Assembly (NCBI RefSeq): GCF_013266695.1
Contig: NZ_JABRXF010000002.1
Coordinates: forward strand, 930,001-994,000
Length of the DNA stretch: 64,000 bases
Direction: 5' to 3'
Source of the DNA: Hongsoonwoonella zoysiae
GTDB taxonomy: Bacteria > Pseudomonadota > Alphaproteobacteria > Rhizobiales > Stappiaceae
Part shown: positions 52,283 to 61,159 of the stretch, piece by piece
Layout: every line of letters begins with the position of its first letter
Numbering within the stretch: position 1 is the first letter of the stretch
Translations under genes and position numbers: made by a program
Notes under the pieces: model-generated
What the model was told of the DNA's origin: nothing
The model's database searches: none
Seen by the model: only the letters and a program-made list of their open reading frames with translations

Positions 52283-52996
52283 TCAGCTCGCGCGCTGGCC
52301 GAAGAGAACCGACTGCGCGTTCTTGTCGGCGGCAAGGTTCAGCTTCTCGCGCTCTTCCTTGCCCACCGCCAGGCCGCGCTGTACGGCCGGGCGTTCCATC
52401 AGCGCCGCCAGCCAGCGATTCACATTCGGGAAATCCTTTTCGATTTCCATTCCCTGGCGTTCCCAGCCCTTGGCCCAGCCGATGATCGCCATGTCGGCGA
52501 TGGAATATTCGTCGGCCACATAGTCGCGGCCTTCAAGCTGCTTGTTCAGCACGCCGTAGAGACGATGGGTCTCGTTGAGGTAGCGATCCATGGCGTAGGG
52601 GATCTTTTCCGGCGCATAAATGCGGAAGTGGTGGTTCTGGCCCAGCATCGGGCCGAAGCCGCCCATCTGCCACATCAGCCATTCTTCCACCTTCACGCGA
52701 GCGCGCTCGTCGGTGGGGTAGAACTTGCCGAACTTGCGGCCAAGGTACTGCAGGATCGCGCCGGATTCGAACACCGAGATCGGCTCGCCGCCCGGCCCTT
52801 CCGGATCGACGATCGCCGGCATACGGTTGTTCGGGGCAATCGCCAGAAATTCCGGCTTGAACTGGTCGCCCGCACCGATGTTGACGAGCTTCAGATCATA
52901 CGGAACGCCGAGTTCTTCCAGCATGATCGAGATTTTCCAGCCGTTCGGCGTCGGCCAGTAGTGAAGTTCGATCGGCTTGGTCTGAGTTACGGTCAT
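52283..52996 (-). CDS. Glutathione S-transferase family protein (Nu-class, YfcG/YghU-like)
   Basis: A 237-residue GST. The N-terminal thioredoxin-like domain has ELHYWPTPNGWKISIMLEE with the Thr-Pro-Asn motif of the YfcG/YghU group, followed by NRMPAIVDPEG and VFESGAILQYL (glutathione-binding Glu-Ser). The C-terminal helical domain follows from about residue 95. Relatives act as disulfide-bond reductases using glutathione. The frame is open to 53035, but ATG 52996 gives the family N-terminus. Convergent with the DUF2147 gene. Confidence 0.92.
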   Translation of the reverse strand: MTVTQTKPIELHYWPTPNGWKISIMLEELGVPYDLKLVNIGAGDQFKPEFLAIAPNNRMPAIVDPEGPGGEPISVFESGAILQYLGRKFGKFYPTDERARVKVEEWLMWQMGGFGPMLGQNHHFRIYAPEKIPYAMDRYLNETHRLYGVLNKQLEGRDYVADEYSIADMAIIGWAKGWERQGMEIEKDFPNVNRWLAALMERPAVQRGLAVGKEEREKLNLAADKNAQSVLFGQRAS

Positions 52997-53195
52997 GCGC
53001 TGGTCCTCGATTTCAAAACGGCTAGCCGGCCGCACCCGGTGTCGGCGGAAATTGCGTTCCGGGCGGGCGTTCGTTCATGAACTAGGGTCAATATCGTTCA
53101 CGTGCAATCAACTCATGGCGACGCAACTGCATTCATCGCCGAAACGGAACGATAGGCTAAGTGCTCAGAACTCCAGGGCCGCCACCACCGGCATG

Positions 53196-53654
53196 TCAAA
53201 GCATCAGCTTGAAGCCGACATGGCTCGGCACGAAGCCGTGGCGCTCATAGAAGCGGTGCGCGTCCACCCGCTCCCTGTTCGAGGTCAGTTGCACCATGCA
53301 GCAGTCGCGTTCGCGCGCCTTTTCGACCGCGAATTCCAGCATACGGCGACCGATTCCACGGCTGCGCTGATCTTCGCGAACATGCATGCTCTCGATCTGC
53401 GTACGCGGCCGCCCGCGAAAGGCAAGCCCGTCCATGGAGGTCAGCGTGAAGCAGCCGATAACGCCCTCATCCTCGTCCCGCGCCACATAGATGTGGGCAT
53501 CCGGGCTCTCCGCGATCCGCCGGAACGCGGCGAGATAGGGCGAAAGGTCATCGCTCTCGGCACCGATGCGCACGCCGACGGCGCCTGCGTTCATGAGCGC
53601 AACGATCGCGGCAAGGTCGGCTTCGCCCGCCTGCTCGATCCTGACTGCGCTCAT
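53196..53654 (-). CDS. GNAT-family N-acetyltransferase
   Basis: A 152-residue acetyltransferase. The acetyl-CoA-binding motif A is REDQRSRGIGRRMLEFAVEKA (shown in part: QRSRGIGRRMLEFA), preceded by the beta-strand IESMHV and followed by YERHGFVPSHVGFKL. The substrate is unknown. ATG 53654 is used although the frame stays open upstream inside gatB. It lies 23 bases downstream of gatB on the same strand, so the two are probably co-transcribed. Confidence 0.92.
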   Translation of the reverse strand: MSAVRIEQAGEADLAAIVALMNAGAVGVRIGAESDDLSPYLAAFRRIAESPDAHIYVARDEDEGVIGCFTLTSMDGLAFRGRPRTQIESMHVREDQRSRGIGRRMLEFAVEKARERDCCMVQLTSNRERVDAHRFYERHGFVPSHVGFKLML

Positions 53655-53677
53655 GTCCGCTTGCACCTCTCGTTGCC

Positions 53678-55159
53678 CTACTCCAGCCCGATCTTCTTTT
53701 TCAGAAGATCGTTCACGGCTTGCGGGTTGGCCTTGCCTTGCGAGGCCTTCATCACCTGGCCGACGAACCAACCGAGAAGCCCTGGCTTGTTTCGCGCCTG
53801 CTCCACCTTTTCCGGGTTGGCTTCCACGATCTCGTCGACAATCTTTTCGATCGCGCCAAGGTCGGTCACCTGCTTCATGCCCCGTTCCTCGACGAGTTTC
53901 GCAGGCTCCCCGCCTTCCGTCCACACGATCTCGAACAGGTCCTTGGCGATCTTGCCGGAAATCGTCCCGTCCTTGACGAGGTCGATGATCCCGCCGAGCT
54001 GGGCCGCCGAAACTGGGCTTGTCGCAAGCTCAAGGCCTTCCTTGTTGAGGCGCCCGAACAGCTCGTTGATCACCCAGTTTGCGGAAAGCTTCGCATCGCG
54101 GCCCTTCGCCACTTCCTCGAAGAAGTCTGCGGAAGCCTTTTCGATCACCAGGATGTCGGCGTCATAGGGCGTCAGCCCGTATTGATCGATGAAGCGGGCC
54201 TTCTTCTCGTCGGGCAGTTCCGGCAGCCCTTCAGCCAGCGCATCGACATAGGCCTGATCGAATTCGAGCGGCAGAAGGTCGGGATCGGGAAAATAGCGGT
54301 AGTCATGCGCTTCTTCCTTGGAACGCATGGACCGCGTCTCGCCCTTGCCCGGGTCGAACAGACGGGTTTCCTGGTCGATCTGGCCGCCATCCTCCAGAAT
54401 GCCGATCTGCCGGCGCGCCTCGTATTCGATGGCCTGACCGACGAAGCGGATGGAGTTGACGTTCTTGATCTCGCAGCGCGTGCCGAATTCGCCGCCGGGC
54501 CTGCGCACGGAAACGTTCACGTCGGCGCGCATGGAGCCCTGATCCATGTTGCCGTCGCAGGTGCCGAGATAGCGCAGGATCATGCGCAGCTTGGTGAGAT
54601 ACGCCTTCGCCTCGTCGGCGGAGCGGATATCCGGCTTGGAGACGATCTCCATCAGCGCCACGCCGGAGCGGTTGAGGTCCACGAAAGACATCGTCGGGTG
54701 CTGGTCGTGCAGCGACTTGCCGGCGTCCTGTTCAAGGTGCAGGCGCTCAACGCCCACCTCCACCTGTTCGTCGGGCATGTCGAGCAGGATCTTGCCCTCG
54801 CCCACGATCGGCTGCTTGAACTGGGAAATCTGGTAGCCCTGCGGCAGGTCGGGATAGAAGTAGTTCTTGCGGTCGAAGACGGATTTCAGGTTGATCTCGG
54901 CCTTCAGGCCAAGGCCGGTGCGGATCGCCTGTTTCACGCATTCCTCGTTGATGACGGGCAGCATGCCCGGCATCGCCGCGTCGACAAGGCTCACATTGTT
55001 GTTGGGCTCGGATCCGAACTCGGTCGAGGCGCCGGAGAAGAGCTTGGCGTGAGAGGTCACCTGGGCGTGAACCTCCATGCCGATGACCATTTCCCAGTCG
55101 CCGGTCGCCCCTTTCAGAAACTTCTTCGGGTCGGGTGTCCTTGTATCGACGATCGACAT
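53678..55159 (-). CDS. gatB: Aspartyl/glutamyl-tRNA amidotransferase subunit B
   Basis: A 493-residue GatB, the kinase/transferase subunit of the GatCAB complex that converts Glu-tRNA(Gln) and Asp-tRNA(Asn) to the amidated forms. Signatures include [51 protein letters not shown] and the C-terminal YqeY-like domain ending LLKKKIGLE. Length is typical. gatA and gatC are not in the window. The GNAT gene follows after 23 bases. Confidence 0.97.
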   Translation of the reverse strand: MSIVDTRTPDPKKFLKGATGDWEMVIGMEVHAQVTSHAKLFSGASTEFGSEPNNNVSLVDAAMPGMLPVINEECVKQAIRTGLGLKAEINLKSVFDRKNYFYPDLPQGYQISQFKQPIVGEGKILLDMPDEQVEVGVERLHLEQDAGKSLHDQHPTMSFVDLNRSGVALMEIVSKPDIRSADEAKAYLTKLRMILRYLGTCDGNMDQGSMRADVNVSVRRPGGEFGTRCEIKNVNSIRFVGQAIEYEARRQIGILEDGGQIDQETRLFDPGKGETRSMRSKEEAHDYRYFPDPDLLPLEFDQAYVDALAEGLPELPDEKKARFIDQYGLTPYDADILVIEKASADFFEEVAKGRDAKLSANWVINELFGRLNKEGLELATSPVSAAQLGGIIDLVKDGTISGKIAKDLFEIVWTEGGEPAKLVEERGMKQVTDLGAIEKIVDEIVEANPEKVEQARNKPGLLGWFVGQVMKASQGKANPQAVNDLLKKKIGLE

Positions 55160-55336
55160 CGCGAGCCTTTTTCCTGTCTAGCATTGCGCATCGACTGTTC
55201 GCGGGCGGTCGGCCGCGAGTTCGATTACGCGGAAAATCACATTTGCTGTTGGGTAGTCGGTTGGGCGGTTCGCCGCAAGGCCTTCTTGCAGGCCGCCGCC
55301 ACAAATCGCGGCGCGATCACGCCCGCCATCGCCCTC

Positions 55337-56146
55337 TCACACCGCTTTCGCGGCAATCATGGTGGCGCATTGGGGAACGACGAGAGCCTCGCCCTGCCGG
55401 TACGCCGCGCATTCCGCGATGACGTCGTCCACGATTCTTTGCATGACGGCGTCCCCCCTTTCGGCGACCGAAGGGCCAATGGGGTTTCCCATGATCTCCT
55501 TGGGAATACCGCGCTGCGGGTCCTTTATCACGCGATCGATCGCGATCGTCTCGATTTCGGGCTTCGAATATCCGCAGCGCGCAAGCATGCCGGGAAGCAT
55601 CTGTCCGACATCATGGTCGAAAGGCGAAACCGACCGGCGCGCCACATCCGCCGAAACATGCTTGTGAAGCGCTCTCGCCAATGCTTTGAAGAAGGGGCTG
55701 GTGCCCGCCCAGATCGTCAGCAGAAGCTTGCCGCCGGGCTCTGTCACCCGCCTCATCTCCTTGAGTGCCGCTTCCCCGTCCGGGAAAAACTGCAGGCCCT
55801 GCTGGCATATGACAAGGGTGAAGCTGCAATCGTCGAAGGGAAGTTTCTGCACGTCGCCCACATGCCATTCAAGCCTGCCTTGCAGGTCTTTGGTGATCGA
55901 GCGGGCGTGTTCGATCATCCCCTCGTTCAGATCGATGCCGACGATCCGCGTCACCGGGCCGAAGCGGTCGAGGATCGTCCGTACCACGATACCCGTCCCG
56001 CAGGCGACGTCGAGAACGCGATCGTCTGGTGCGACCGGTATTCTGTCCAGCGTGGCGCGGGCCAGCGGGCCGAAGATCGAGGAAACCTTCTGTTCCTCGT
56101 AGATCGCGGCCGCATCGGCGGTCAGCTGAAATGCATCGCGTGTCAT
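55337..56146 (-). CDS. Class I SAM-dependent methyltransferase
   Basis: A 269-residue methyltransferase. Motif I is VLDVACGTGIVVRTI (about residues 44-58), motif II region is VGIDLNEGMIEHAR, and LVICQQGLQFFPDGEAALKEMRRV (shown in part: CQQGLQFFPDGEAAL) is the post-motif typical of the UbiE/COQ5-like group. The substrate is unknown. ATG 56146 is the family-like start within a frame open to 56203. Gene lies between gatB and the FlhB-like gene without obvious functional connection. Confidence 0.9.
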   Translation of the reverse strand: MTRDAFQLTADAAAIYEEQKVSSIFGPLARATLDRIPVAPDDRVLDVACGTGIVVRTILDRFGPVTRIVGIDLNEGMIEHARSITKDLQGRLEWHVGDVQKLPFDDCSFTLVICQQGLQFFPDGEAALKEMRRVTEPGGKLLLTIWAGTSPFFKALARALHKHVSADVARRSVSPFDHDVGQMLPGMLARCGYSKPEIETIAIDRVIKDPQRGIPKEIMGNPIGPSVAERGDAVMQRIVDDVIAECAAYRQGEALVVPQCATMIAAKAV

Positions 56147-56221
56147 GGCGGCGCTTCCGTGTGACCTGGGCAAGGCGTCATGATAGCCCGAAAACGGGCG
56201 CAACGCCGCAGCATTCGCGGG

Positions 56222-56494
56222 TCAGCTCGCCGGGCGCTGTCGCAATATGAAGCCGATGATCGCGGCGACCGCCTCGAAAAGTTCGGGCGGAATTTCCTCG
56301 TCAAGCTTCAGCATGGAAAGCGCTTCGACCAGAACCGGGTCCTCCTCGATGTGGACACCATGCGCCCGCGCGCTCTCGATGATCTTTTCGGCGAGTTCGC
56401 CCTCGCCCTTCGCCGTCACCTTCGGCGTTCCGGCATTGTCGTATTGCAGGGCGACGGCTTTCGCTGGCAGCGCCCTTTCCTCCCCCCCGCTCAT
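56222..56494 (-). CDS. Stand-alone FlhB C-terminal-domain protein (FhlB/YlqH-like)
   Basis: A 90-residue protein corresponding to the cytoplasmic substrate-specificity domain of FlhB/EscU, without the membrane part: AVALQYDNAGTPKVTAKGEG, AHGVHIEEDPVLVEAL, LDEEIPPELFEAVAAIIGFI. The NPTH autocleavage motif of full FlhB is absent, as in Bacillus YlqH. The start codon overlaps the stop of the FliK-like gene by 4 bases (ATGA), so the two are translationally coupled. A role in switching or in an unknown process outside the main flagellar cluster is inferred; no other flagellar gene is in the window. Confidence 0.87.
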   Translation of the reverse strand: MSGGEERALPAKAVALQYDNAGTPKVTAKGEGELAEKIIESARAHGVHIEEDPVLVEALSMLKLDEEIPPELFEAVAAIIGFILRQRPAS

Positions 56495-57747
56495 GACAGC
56501 GTATCCACAAGCTGGCCGGAAAGGGCCGGCGGGTCGCTCGGCCGCCCGTGAACGAGCCGGAAGTCCTCCACATGCAGCCCCATGCGGGCAAGGTCCTCGC
56601 GCACGGCCTGAGCATCGCCGCGCATGTGCTGCAGCGTGGCGGCCCGCTCCACCCACAGCGTGACGAAGAGCCGCTTGCCGTCGAGCCCGACCATCGCTTC
56701 CACCGCGCCGATTTCGTCAAGGTCGACGGCAAACCTCAGCCGCCATGCCGGGTGTGTGTCCTCCGGCGTCGTTCCTTCCGCCTCGTCGCGGCCGATCTGC
56801 ATGGAAAGGATCGCCGTCTCCCCGCCAAGTGCCAGCGGCAGTTCGAATGTGACGTCGAGCGGCGCCGTCCCGCGCGCGCCATCCGCCTCGCCCATCGCGC
56901 CCAGGGCTGCGAGGGCGGAAAGCCGCAGGCGGGCGAGGCTTGCGTCCGTCTGGCCCAGAAGCAGCGCGATCAGGCCCTGGCTGTCGCCCGCGTTGAGCGC
57001 CTGGTAGATCCCGTAAGGCGTCGCGGCTTTCGGTTGCCCGCGCGGGTGACGGGCAAGGCTCGGCAGGTCCGGCGCATCCGCTTCCGGCGCACGCGGTTGA
57101 CCGCCGGAGGACGAAAGCGCCTCGCGCAACGACAATAGCCCGGCGCGCAGGCCCGCCGGTCCACCGCCCTTGCGCGAGAAAACGCCGGAGCGTTCGCTCG
57201 CCTTCTTCAGGCTCTTGCCGTCAAGGCCGTTGTGGCCGGAAAGTCTCAGGCCCAGAAGTGCCGCGATCGTGCTTTGCACGTTCGCCGGCAAGCCGGCCCC
57301 GCCCGCCTGCTGGATCGCGGAAAGGCTCGCGAAAAGTGTCGCCAGTCCAATCTGCTGCGCCGCCGTGCGCGCGAAATCCGCCTGCGCTACTTGCGCAACT
57401 TGCGCTTTCGCAAATGCCGCTCCCGCCGCTTGTCCTTGCGCGTTTGCGGCCTGTCCGGCTCCATTTTCCGCCGGCAACGGCTGTAATTGATAGCGCGGGC
57501 CGTCCGGCCCTCGTCCCACGGTCACCTGCACCCGGCTTCCCGTCGGCAGCAGCGTCGCGCTTTCAACGTCAAGCTGAAATCCATTGGCCGCGAGCCTCAG
57601 CGTATTCTGCCCCAGATGCCTTGCGACGCGGGCCACGAACGTGTCGCCGATCTCAAGCCGCGCCACACGCTCCGACGGCGAGACCGGCACAACCCCGAAC
57701 GGTGACGAAATGCGTGTGACCAAGCGGGACGTCCTTCCGATTCGCAA
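56491..57747 (-). CDS. FliK-like protein (flagellar hook-length control C-terminal domain)
   Basis: A protein of up to 418 residues with a low-complexity Ala/Gln-rich middle and a C-terminal domain of the Flg_hook type: FELPLALGGETAILSMQIGRD, WRLRFAVDLDEIGAVEAMV, LDGKRLFVTLWVERAATL (shown in parts). The start is uncertain: TTG 57747 opens the frame, and GTG 57690 (PVSPSERVARLEIGD) is an alternative. No in-frame ATG is available near the N-terminus. It is coupled to the FlhB-like gene by a 4-base overlap. FliK and FlhB-C interact in flagellar export, which supports a functional pair. Confidence 0.8.
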   Translation of the reverse strand: MRIGRTSRLVTRISSPFGVVPVSPSERVARLEIGDTFVARVARHLGQNTLRLAANGFQLDVESATLLPTGSRVQVTVGRGPDGPRYQLQPLPAENGAGQAANAQGQAAGAAFAKAQVAQVAQADFARTAAQQIGLATLFASLSAIQQAGGAGLPANVQSTIAALLGLRLSGHNGLDGKSLKKASERSGVFSRKGGGPAGLRAGLLSLREALSSSGGQPRAPEADAPDLPSLARHPRGQPKAATPYGIYQALNAGDSQGLIALLLGQTDASLARLRLSALAALGAMGEADGARGTAPLDVTFELPLALGGETAILSMQIGRDEAEGTTPEDTHPAWRLRFAVDLDEIGAVEAMVGLDGKRLFVTLWVERAATLQHMRGDAQAVREDLARMGLHVEDFRLVHGRPSDPPALSGQLVDTLS

Positions 57748-57921
57748 AACAAGCCAACCCGGCCATCATGCCGGATTTCCGCGATTCCCGCACCCCCACG
57801 CCTTACATCTCTTCATGCGCATTTGATCGAAGTCAAGGAAATGGTTTTGCCTGTAACTATTCTGACTCCCTCGAATCCCTGCCCGTCGTCGCGGGCCGCG
57901 TTTTTCAAGAGGGGAAGCAAG

Positions 57922-58176
57922 ATGGGCTATCTCGACAAGATGAACACACACGCCGCCCTGATGGGCCGGATGATGGAAACCGTGGGTGCGCTGGATCACA
58001 TTCCCAATACGTTCCAGGCGGATATGCAGCTTCGCAAGGCCGCGACGCGCTGCTTGGGTTGTTCGCGGCCCGGCGAATGCGAGACCTGGCTTGCCGAGCA
58101 TGAAGGCGGGGCCGACCGCGCGCCGGGCTATTGCCCGAACGCAGATCTCTTCGAGGAATGGAAGGCCGGAAGCTGA
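57922..58176 (+). CDS. DUF6455-like Cys-containing small protein
   Basis: An 84-residue protein that starts MGYLDKMNTHAALMGRMMETV and carries four Cys (RCLGCSRPGECETWL and GYCPNADLF), suggesting a small metal- or cluster-binding site. The pattern matches DUF6455 as I recall it; function is unknown. ATG 57922 follows GAGGGGAAGC; the frame is open upstream to 57823. Divergent from the FliK-like gene. Confidence 0.75.
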   Translation: MGYLDKMNTHAALMGRMMETVGALDHIPNTFQADMQLRKAATRCLGCSRPGECETWLAEHEGGADRAPGYCPNADLFEEWKAGS

Positions 58177-58203
58177 CGCCTCCGGCAGACCGGACCCGCC
58201 CCT

Positions 58204-58458
58204 TCAACTGGCGGAAATTCCAGCCACCAGCGCGATGAACGCGACAAGGTGGATCAGCATGATCGCGCGGTCCTTCCAAAGAACGCCGACGGCGAACCAG
58301 CCGACCACGCCGATGACGAACAAGTAAACGTTTATCGGCGTGAAGCCGAAGCTGGTCGCACCATAGGCGAAGATCTGCAGGATGGACGACGCCCATTTGA
58401 GGAAAAACGTCAGCCTTTCCGTCCCTCCCGGTTCCGCTGCCTGAGCGTCAGACGGCAC
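58204..58458 (-). CDS. Small membrane protein (DUF6552-like)
   Basis: An 84-residue protein with about three hydrophobic segments (ILQIFAYGATSFGF, VYLFVIGVVGWFAVGVLW, AIMLIHLVAFIALVAGI). The start is GTG 58458, which overlaps the end of the SDR gene by 11 bases, so translation is coupled. I associate it with DUF6552 but with limited confidence. Function unknown. Confidence 0.7.
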   Translation of the reverse strand: MPSDAQAAEPGGTERLTFFLKWASSILQIFAYGATSFGFTPINVYLFVIGVVGWFAVGVLWKDRAIMLIHLVAFIALVAGISAS

Positions 58459-59152
58459 GTGTCATTCCCCCGTCGACGCGCAAGTTCTGGCCGGTCATAT
58501 ATCCCCCGCCGTCGGATGCCAGCCACGCGATGAGGGACGAGATTTCCTCCATCCTGCCATAGCGCCCCATGGGGATCTTGTCCCGCCGTTCGCCCTTTTC
58601 CGGCAGGCTGTCGATAAAGCCGGGCAGGACATTGTTCATGCGGATGTTGTCGCGTGCGTATTTGTCGGCAAAAAGCTTGGCGAATGCGGCAAGGCCCGCG
58701 CGAAACACGCCCGAGGTCGGAAAGTCCGGGTCCGGCTCGAAGGCCGCGAAGGTTGAAATATTGATGATCGAGCCTCCCCCTTGCGCCTGCATGATCGGGG
58801 TTACGAGGCGTGCCGGACGGATGACGTTCAAGAGATAGACATCCATACCGAGGTGCCAGTCCTCGTCGCCGATTTCCAGCACCTCTGCCTTGGGGCCATG
58901 GCCTGCGGAATTCACCAGCACATCCACCCTGCCCCAGCGCGCAACCGCCTGATCGACGAAGCGCTCCAGATCCTTCGGTTCGAGGTTCGATCCCGTCACG
59001 CCAAATCCGCCAAGCTCTGCTGCCTGCGTTTCGCCCTTGCCGGAGGAAGAAAGAATGCCGACGCGATAGCCGTCCCCCGCCAGGCGCCGGGCCGCATCCG
59101 CGCCCATGCCGCTGCCGCCCGCCGTTACCAGAGCCACTTTTTCTACAGTCAT
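58448..59152 (-). CDS. SDR-family oxidoreductase under divergent LysR control
   Basis: A 234-residue classical SDR. The cofactor motif is VTAGGSGMGADAARRL (TAGGSGMG), followed by VNSAGHGP in place of the usual NNAG. The catalytic region has NISTFAAFEPDPDFPTSGVFRAGLAAF: the YxxxK motif is not present in its normal form (FRAGLA stands where YxxSK is expected), so catalytic competence is doubtful or the mechanism differs. The C-terminus GGYMTGQNLRVDGGMTRAV is family-typical. It is divergent from the LysR gene across 123 bases containing a 23-base LysR-type box. Confidence 0.85.
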   Translation of the reverse strand: MTVEKVALVTAGGSGMGADAARRLAGDGYRVGILSSSGKGETQAAELGGFGVTGSNLEPKDLERFVDQAVARWGRVDVLVNSAGHGPKAEVLEIGDEDWHLGMDVYLLNVIRPARLVTPIMQAQGGGSIINISTFAAFEPDPDFPTSGVFRAGLAAFAKLFADKYARDNIRMNNVLPGFIDSLPEKGERRDKIPMGRYGRMEEISSLIAWLASDGGGYMTGQNLRVDGGMTRAV

Positions 59153-59193
59153 GTGAGATCTCGCTCGTTCGCTCGCATTCTGGCGTAAACGCC

Positions 59194-59216
59194 GCTAAAA
59201 CTGACGTTGTTTTAGC
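59194..59216. promoter_or_regulatory. LysR-type operator between the SDR and lysR genes
   Basis: GCTAAAAC and GTTTTAGC are perfect 8-base arms around a 7-base spacer, giving the dyad expected of LysR regulators. A third, partial copy (GCTAAAC) begins at 59224. The adjoining GGCGT-AA-ACGCC at 59182-59193 is a second small dyad. Confidence 0.7.
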
Positions 59217-59275
59217 AACTTCCGCTAAACCGGACGAACCAGTATCCCTGTTGAAAGCCTGTAGACATTCTACTG

Positions 59276-60154
59276 ATGAATTCTTCCGACACCCCGCTTC
59301 CGCCGCTTAATTCGCTGCGCGCCTTCGAGGCTGCGGGTCGGCACCTAAACTTCCGCGCCGCAGCCGATGAGCTTGGCGTGACGCAAAGCTCGGTCGCCCA
59401 GCACGTGCGCGCGCTTGAGGCACGGCTCGATATCCGCCTCTTCACGCGCGAAGCCAGAGGCCTTGCGATGACGGATTCGGGCCGGCTCTATCACCGGCAC
59501 ATCGCAAATGCGTTCCGGGAAATACAGGAGGCGACCGCGCTCCTGCGCCCCCGGCCTTCCGGCGTGACGATCAGCGTCACGCCCACCTTCGCCTCGAAAT
59601 GGTTGATCAACCGCCTGCCGGAGTTTACCGCCGCCCATCCCGACATCGATCTTCGCGTGCTGGCGACGGAAGCCGTCATGAGCTTCCGTGCGGACGGCAT
59701 CGACCTTGCGGTCAGGCAGGGAAACCCGCCCTTCGGCGCAAGCCTCGATGCTGCACTTCTTTTTCCTCAAGCGATCGTCGCCGTCTGTTCGCCCTCTCTC
59801 CTGCATGAGGGCGAAACCGAGATGACGCTTGAGCGGCTATCGGAACTCGTGCTGTTCGACACGCATGATCTCTGGCCCCGCTTTCTCGCAAAAGCCTTCG
59901 GCAAGAAAAGCGATGCCCGGCTCAAAGGCGTTCGCTTCAACCAGACGACCTTGAGCATCGACGCCGCCCTTGCAGGCCAGGGCGTGGCGCTCGCAAGCCG
60001 TTTTCTTGTCGAACGGGAACTGGCATCGGGCAGGCTCGTCCAGCCGATCAAGGCGGAAATACACGGCGGGCAGGATTTCCACCTCCTGTCGCTCAAGGAT
60101 CCGCCGAAGCCGGTCCGCATCGTCAGGGACTGGCTCTTGAGCCATCGCGATTGA
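59276..60154 (+). CDS. LysR-family transcriptional regulator (GcvA-like)
   Basis: A 292-residue regulator. The N-terminal HTH is LNSLRAFEAAGRHLNFRAAADELGVTQSSVAQHVRALE (shown in part: AADELGVTQSSVAQHVRALE), typical of the GcvA branch, followed by a two-lobed periplasmic-binding-like effector domain (about 92-290) starting VTISVTPTFASKWLINRL. It faces the SDR gene across a LysR-type dyad and is likely its activator or repressor. Effector unknown. Confidence 0.94.
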   Translation: MNSSDTPLPPLNSLRAFEAAGRHLNFRAAADELGVTQSSVAQHVRALEARLDIRLFTREARGLAMTDSGRLYHRHIANAFREIQEATALLRPRPSGVTISVTPTFASKWLINRLPEFTAAHPDIDLRVLATEAVMSFRADGIDLAVRQGNPPFGASLDAALLFPQAIVAVCSPSLLHEGETEMTLERLSELVLFDTHDLWPRFLAKAFGKKSDARLKGVRFNQTTLSIDAALAGQGVALASRFLVERELASGRLVQPIKAEIHGGQDFHLLSLKDPPKPVRIVRDWLLSHRD

Positions 60155-60532
60155 GGCTCAACCTTCAATAGCGGCCACCTGCCGTGCGAGGGCGGGCTGC
60201 GTGTCAGGCAAAGCGCGCGCCCACGCCGGCAGAGAGCCCTCTTCCGCCGTCACTGGAGCGCTTGTCCTGAAAGCGGGATCGCATTCGTGGACCAAGAATT
60301 CGCTCCAGCATCGATATCCTGCGGTCGGCTTAGGGAGCCGGAGTTAACTCGCATGTCTTTGGTCCGCGAAATCCGAGCTGGATTTCGCGGGATATGCGCC
60401 AGGAACGCCCGCGCCTGGTTCCAGTCGAAATTTACAGAGCGCCAATTCATGCAAATTCGTATATCAACGTTACGTAATTCAGCAATTTCTCACCTGACGC
60501 TTCAGTGTTCGAGCGTGGTCCGGAGATAAACC
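60155..60532. other. Gene-free stretch with a strong palindrome at 60364-60390
   Basis: No gene was recognised. CCGCGAAATCC and GGATTTCGCGG at 60364-60390 form a perfect 11-base stem with a 5-base loop and no T-run; this looks like a REP-type element rather than a terminator. On the minus strand, 60158 to about 60340 is open and reads GYRCWSEFLVHECDP and ends LARQVAAIEG, possibly a fragment of coding origin or a dispersed repeat, without a credible start. Confidence 0.45.
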
Positions 60533-61129
60533 ATGCCAAACAAATTTTATCCTGTGCTGAACCGGGCATCGACGCTGATGCAGCTATGCATCGTTGCCAC
60601 CGCGCTTGTCTGGCTTGCCGGCGGAAATTACCTGTGGTTTGCCGTCGGCCTTGCCTGCGCCGCGCTCGCTTGCCTGCCCGGCGTTTGCCTTGAGGACCTC
60701 GGGCTGCGAACGGCGAGCGGCCTTTGCGCGACGTCCCTCCTTTTCGCGCATGTCGTCTTCGGCATGCAGGCAAATCTCTATGAGACGTCGCAAGTCTACG
60801 ACAAGCTCATGCATGCCCTGGGTTCCGGCGCCATCACGGCACTGGTGATCTTCGCCATGCTGAAATTTTCCAGCCGAGAGGGCGTGTGTCTTCCCTTGCC
60901 GCTTTTCACGTGCCTTGTTCTGGCTACCGCCGTCAGTCTCGGCACAATCTGGGAAGTGTTCGAGTTTGCCATAGATCGCACGGGTCTGTTCCGTTCGCAG
61001 CGCGGCCTGACGGACACGATGCTCGACCTGATCGCCAATGCCGGTGGCGCATTGACCGCCACGGCCATCTTCGCCGCTCTGTTCAAGTTCCGGGACCGCG
61101 CAGCCGCATACAACATTGATGGCGGCTGA
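60533..61129 (+). CDS. DUF2238/YjdF-like inner-membrane protein
   Basis: A 198-residue membrane protein with about six helices. The family-like pattern is YDKLMHALGSGAITALV, GTIWEVFEFAID and DTMLDLIANAGGAL, with His/Asp/Glu residues near membrane faces as in the YjdF group. Function unknown. ATG 60533 has CGGAGATAAACC upstream. A methyltransferase gene follows after 30 bases on the same strand. Confidence 0.83.
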   Translation: MPNKFYPVLNRASTLMQLCIVATALVWLAGGNYLWFAVGLACAALACLPGVCLEDLGLRTASGLCATSLLFAHVVFGMQANLYETSQVYDKLMHALGSGAITALVIFAMLKFSSREGVCLPLPLFTCLVLATAVSLGTIWEVFEFAIDRTGLFRSQRGLTDTMLDLIANAGGALTATAIFAALFKFRDRAAAYNIDGG

Positions 61130-61159
61130 ATCGTCCCTGCCTCCCATCGAGACAACACA

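Noticed and set aside
53720-56164. Plus-strand open frame of about 814 codons
   Set aside because: Antisense to gatB and the methyltransferase gene; composition is typical of the reverse complement of GC-rich coding sequence.
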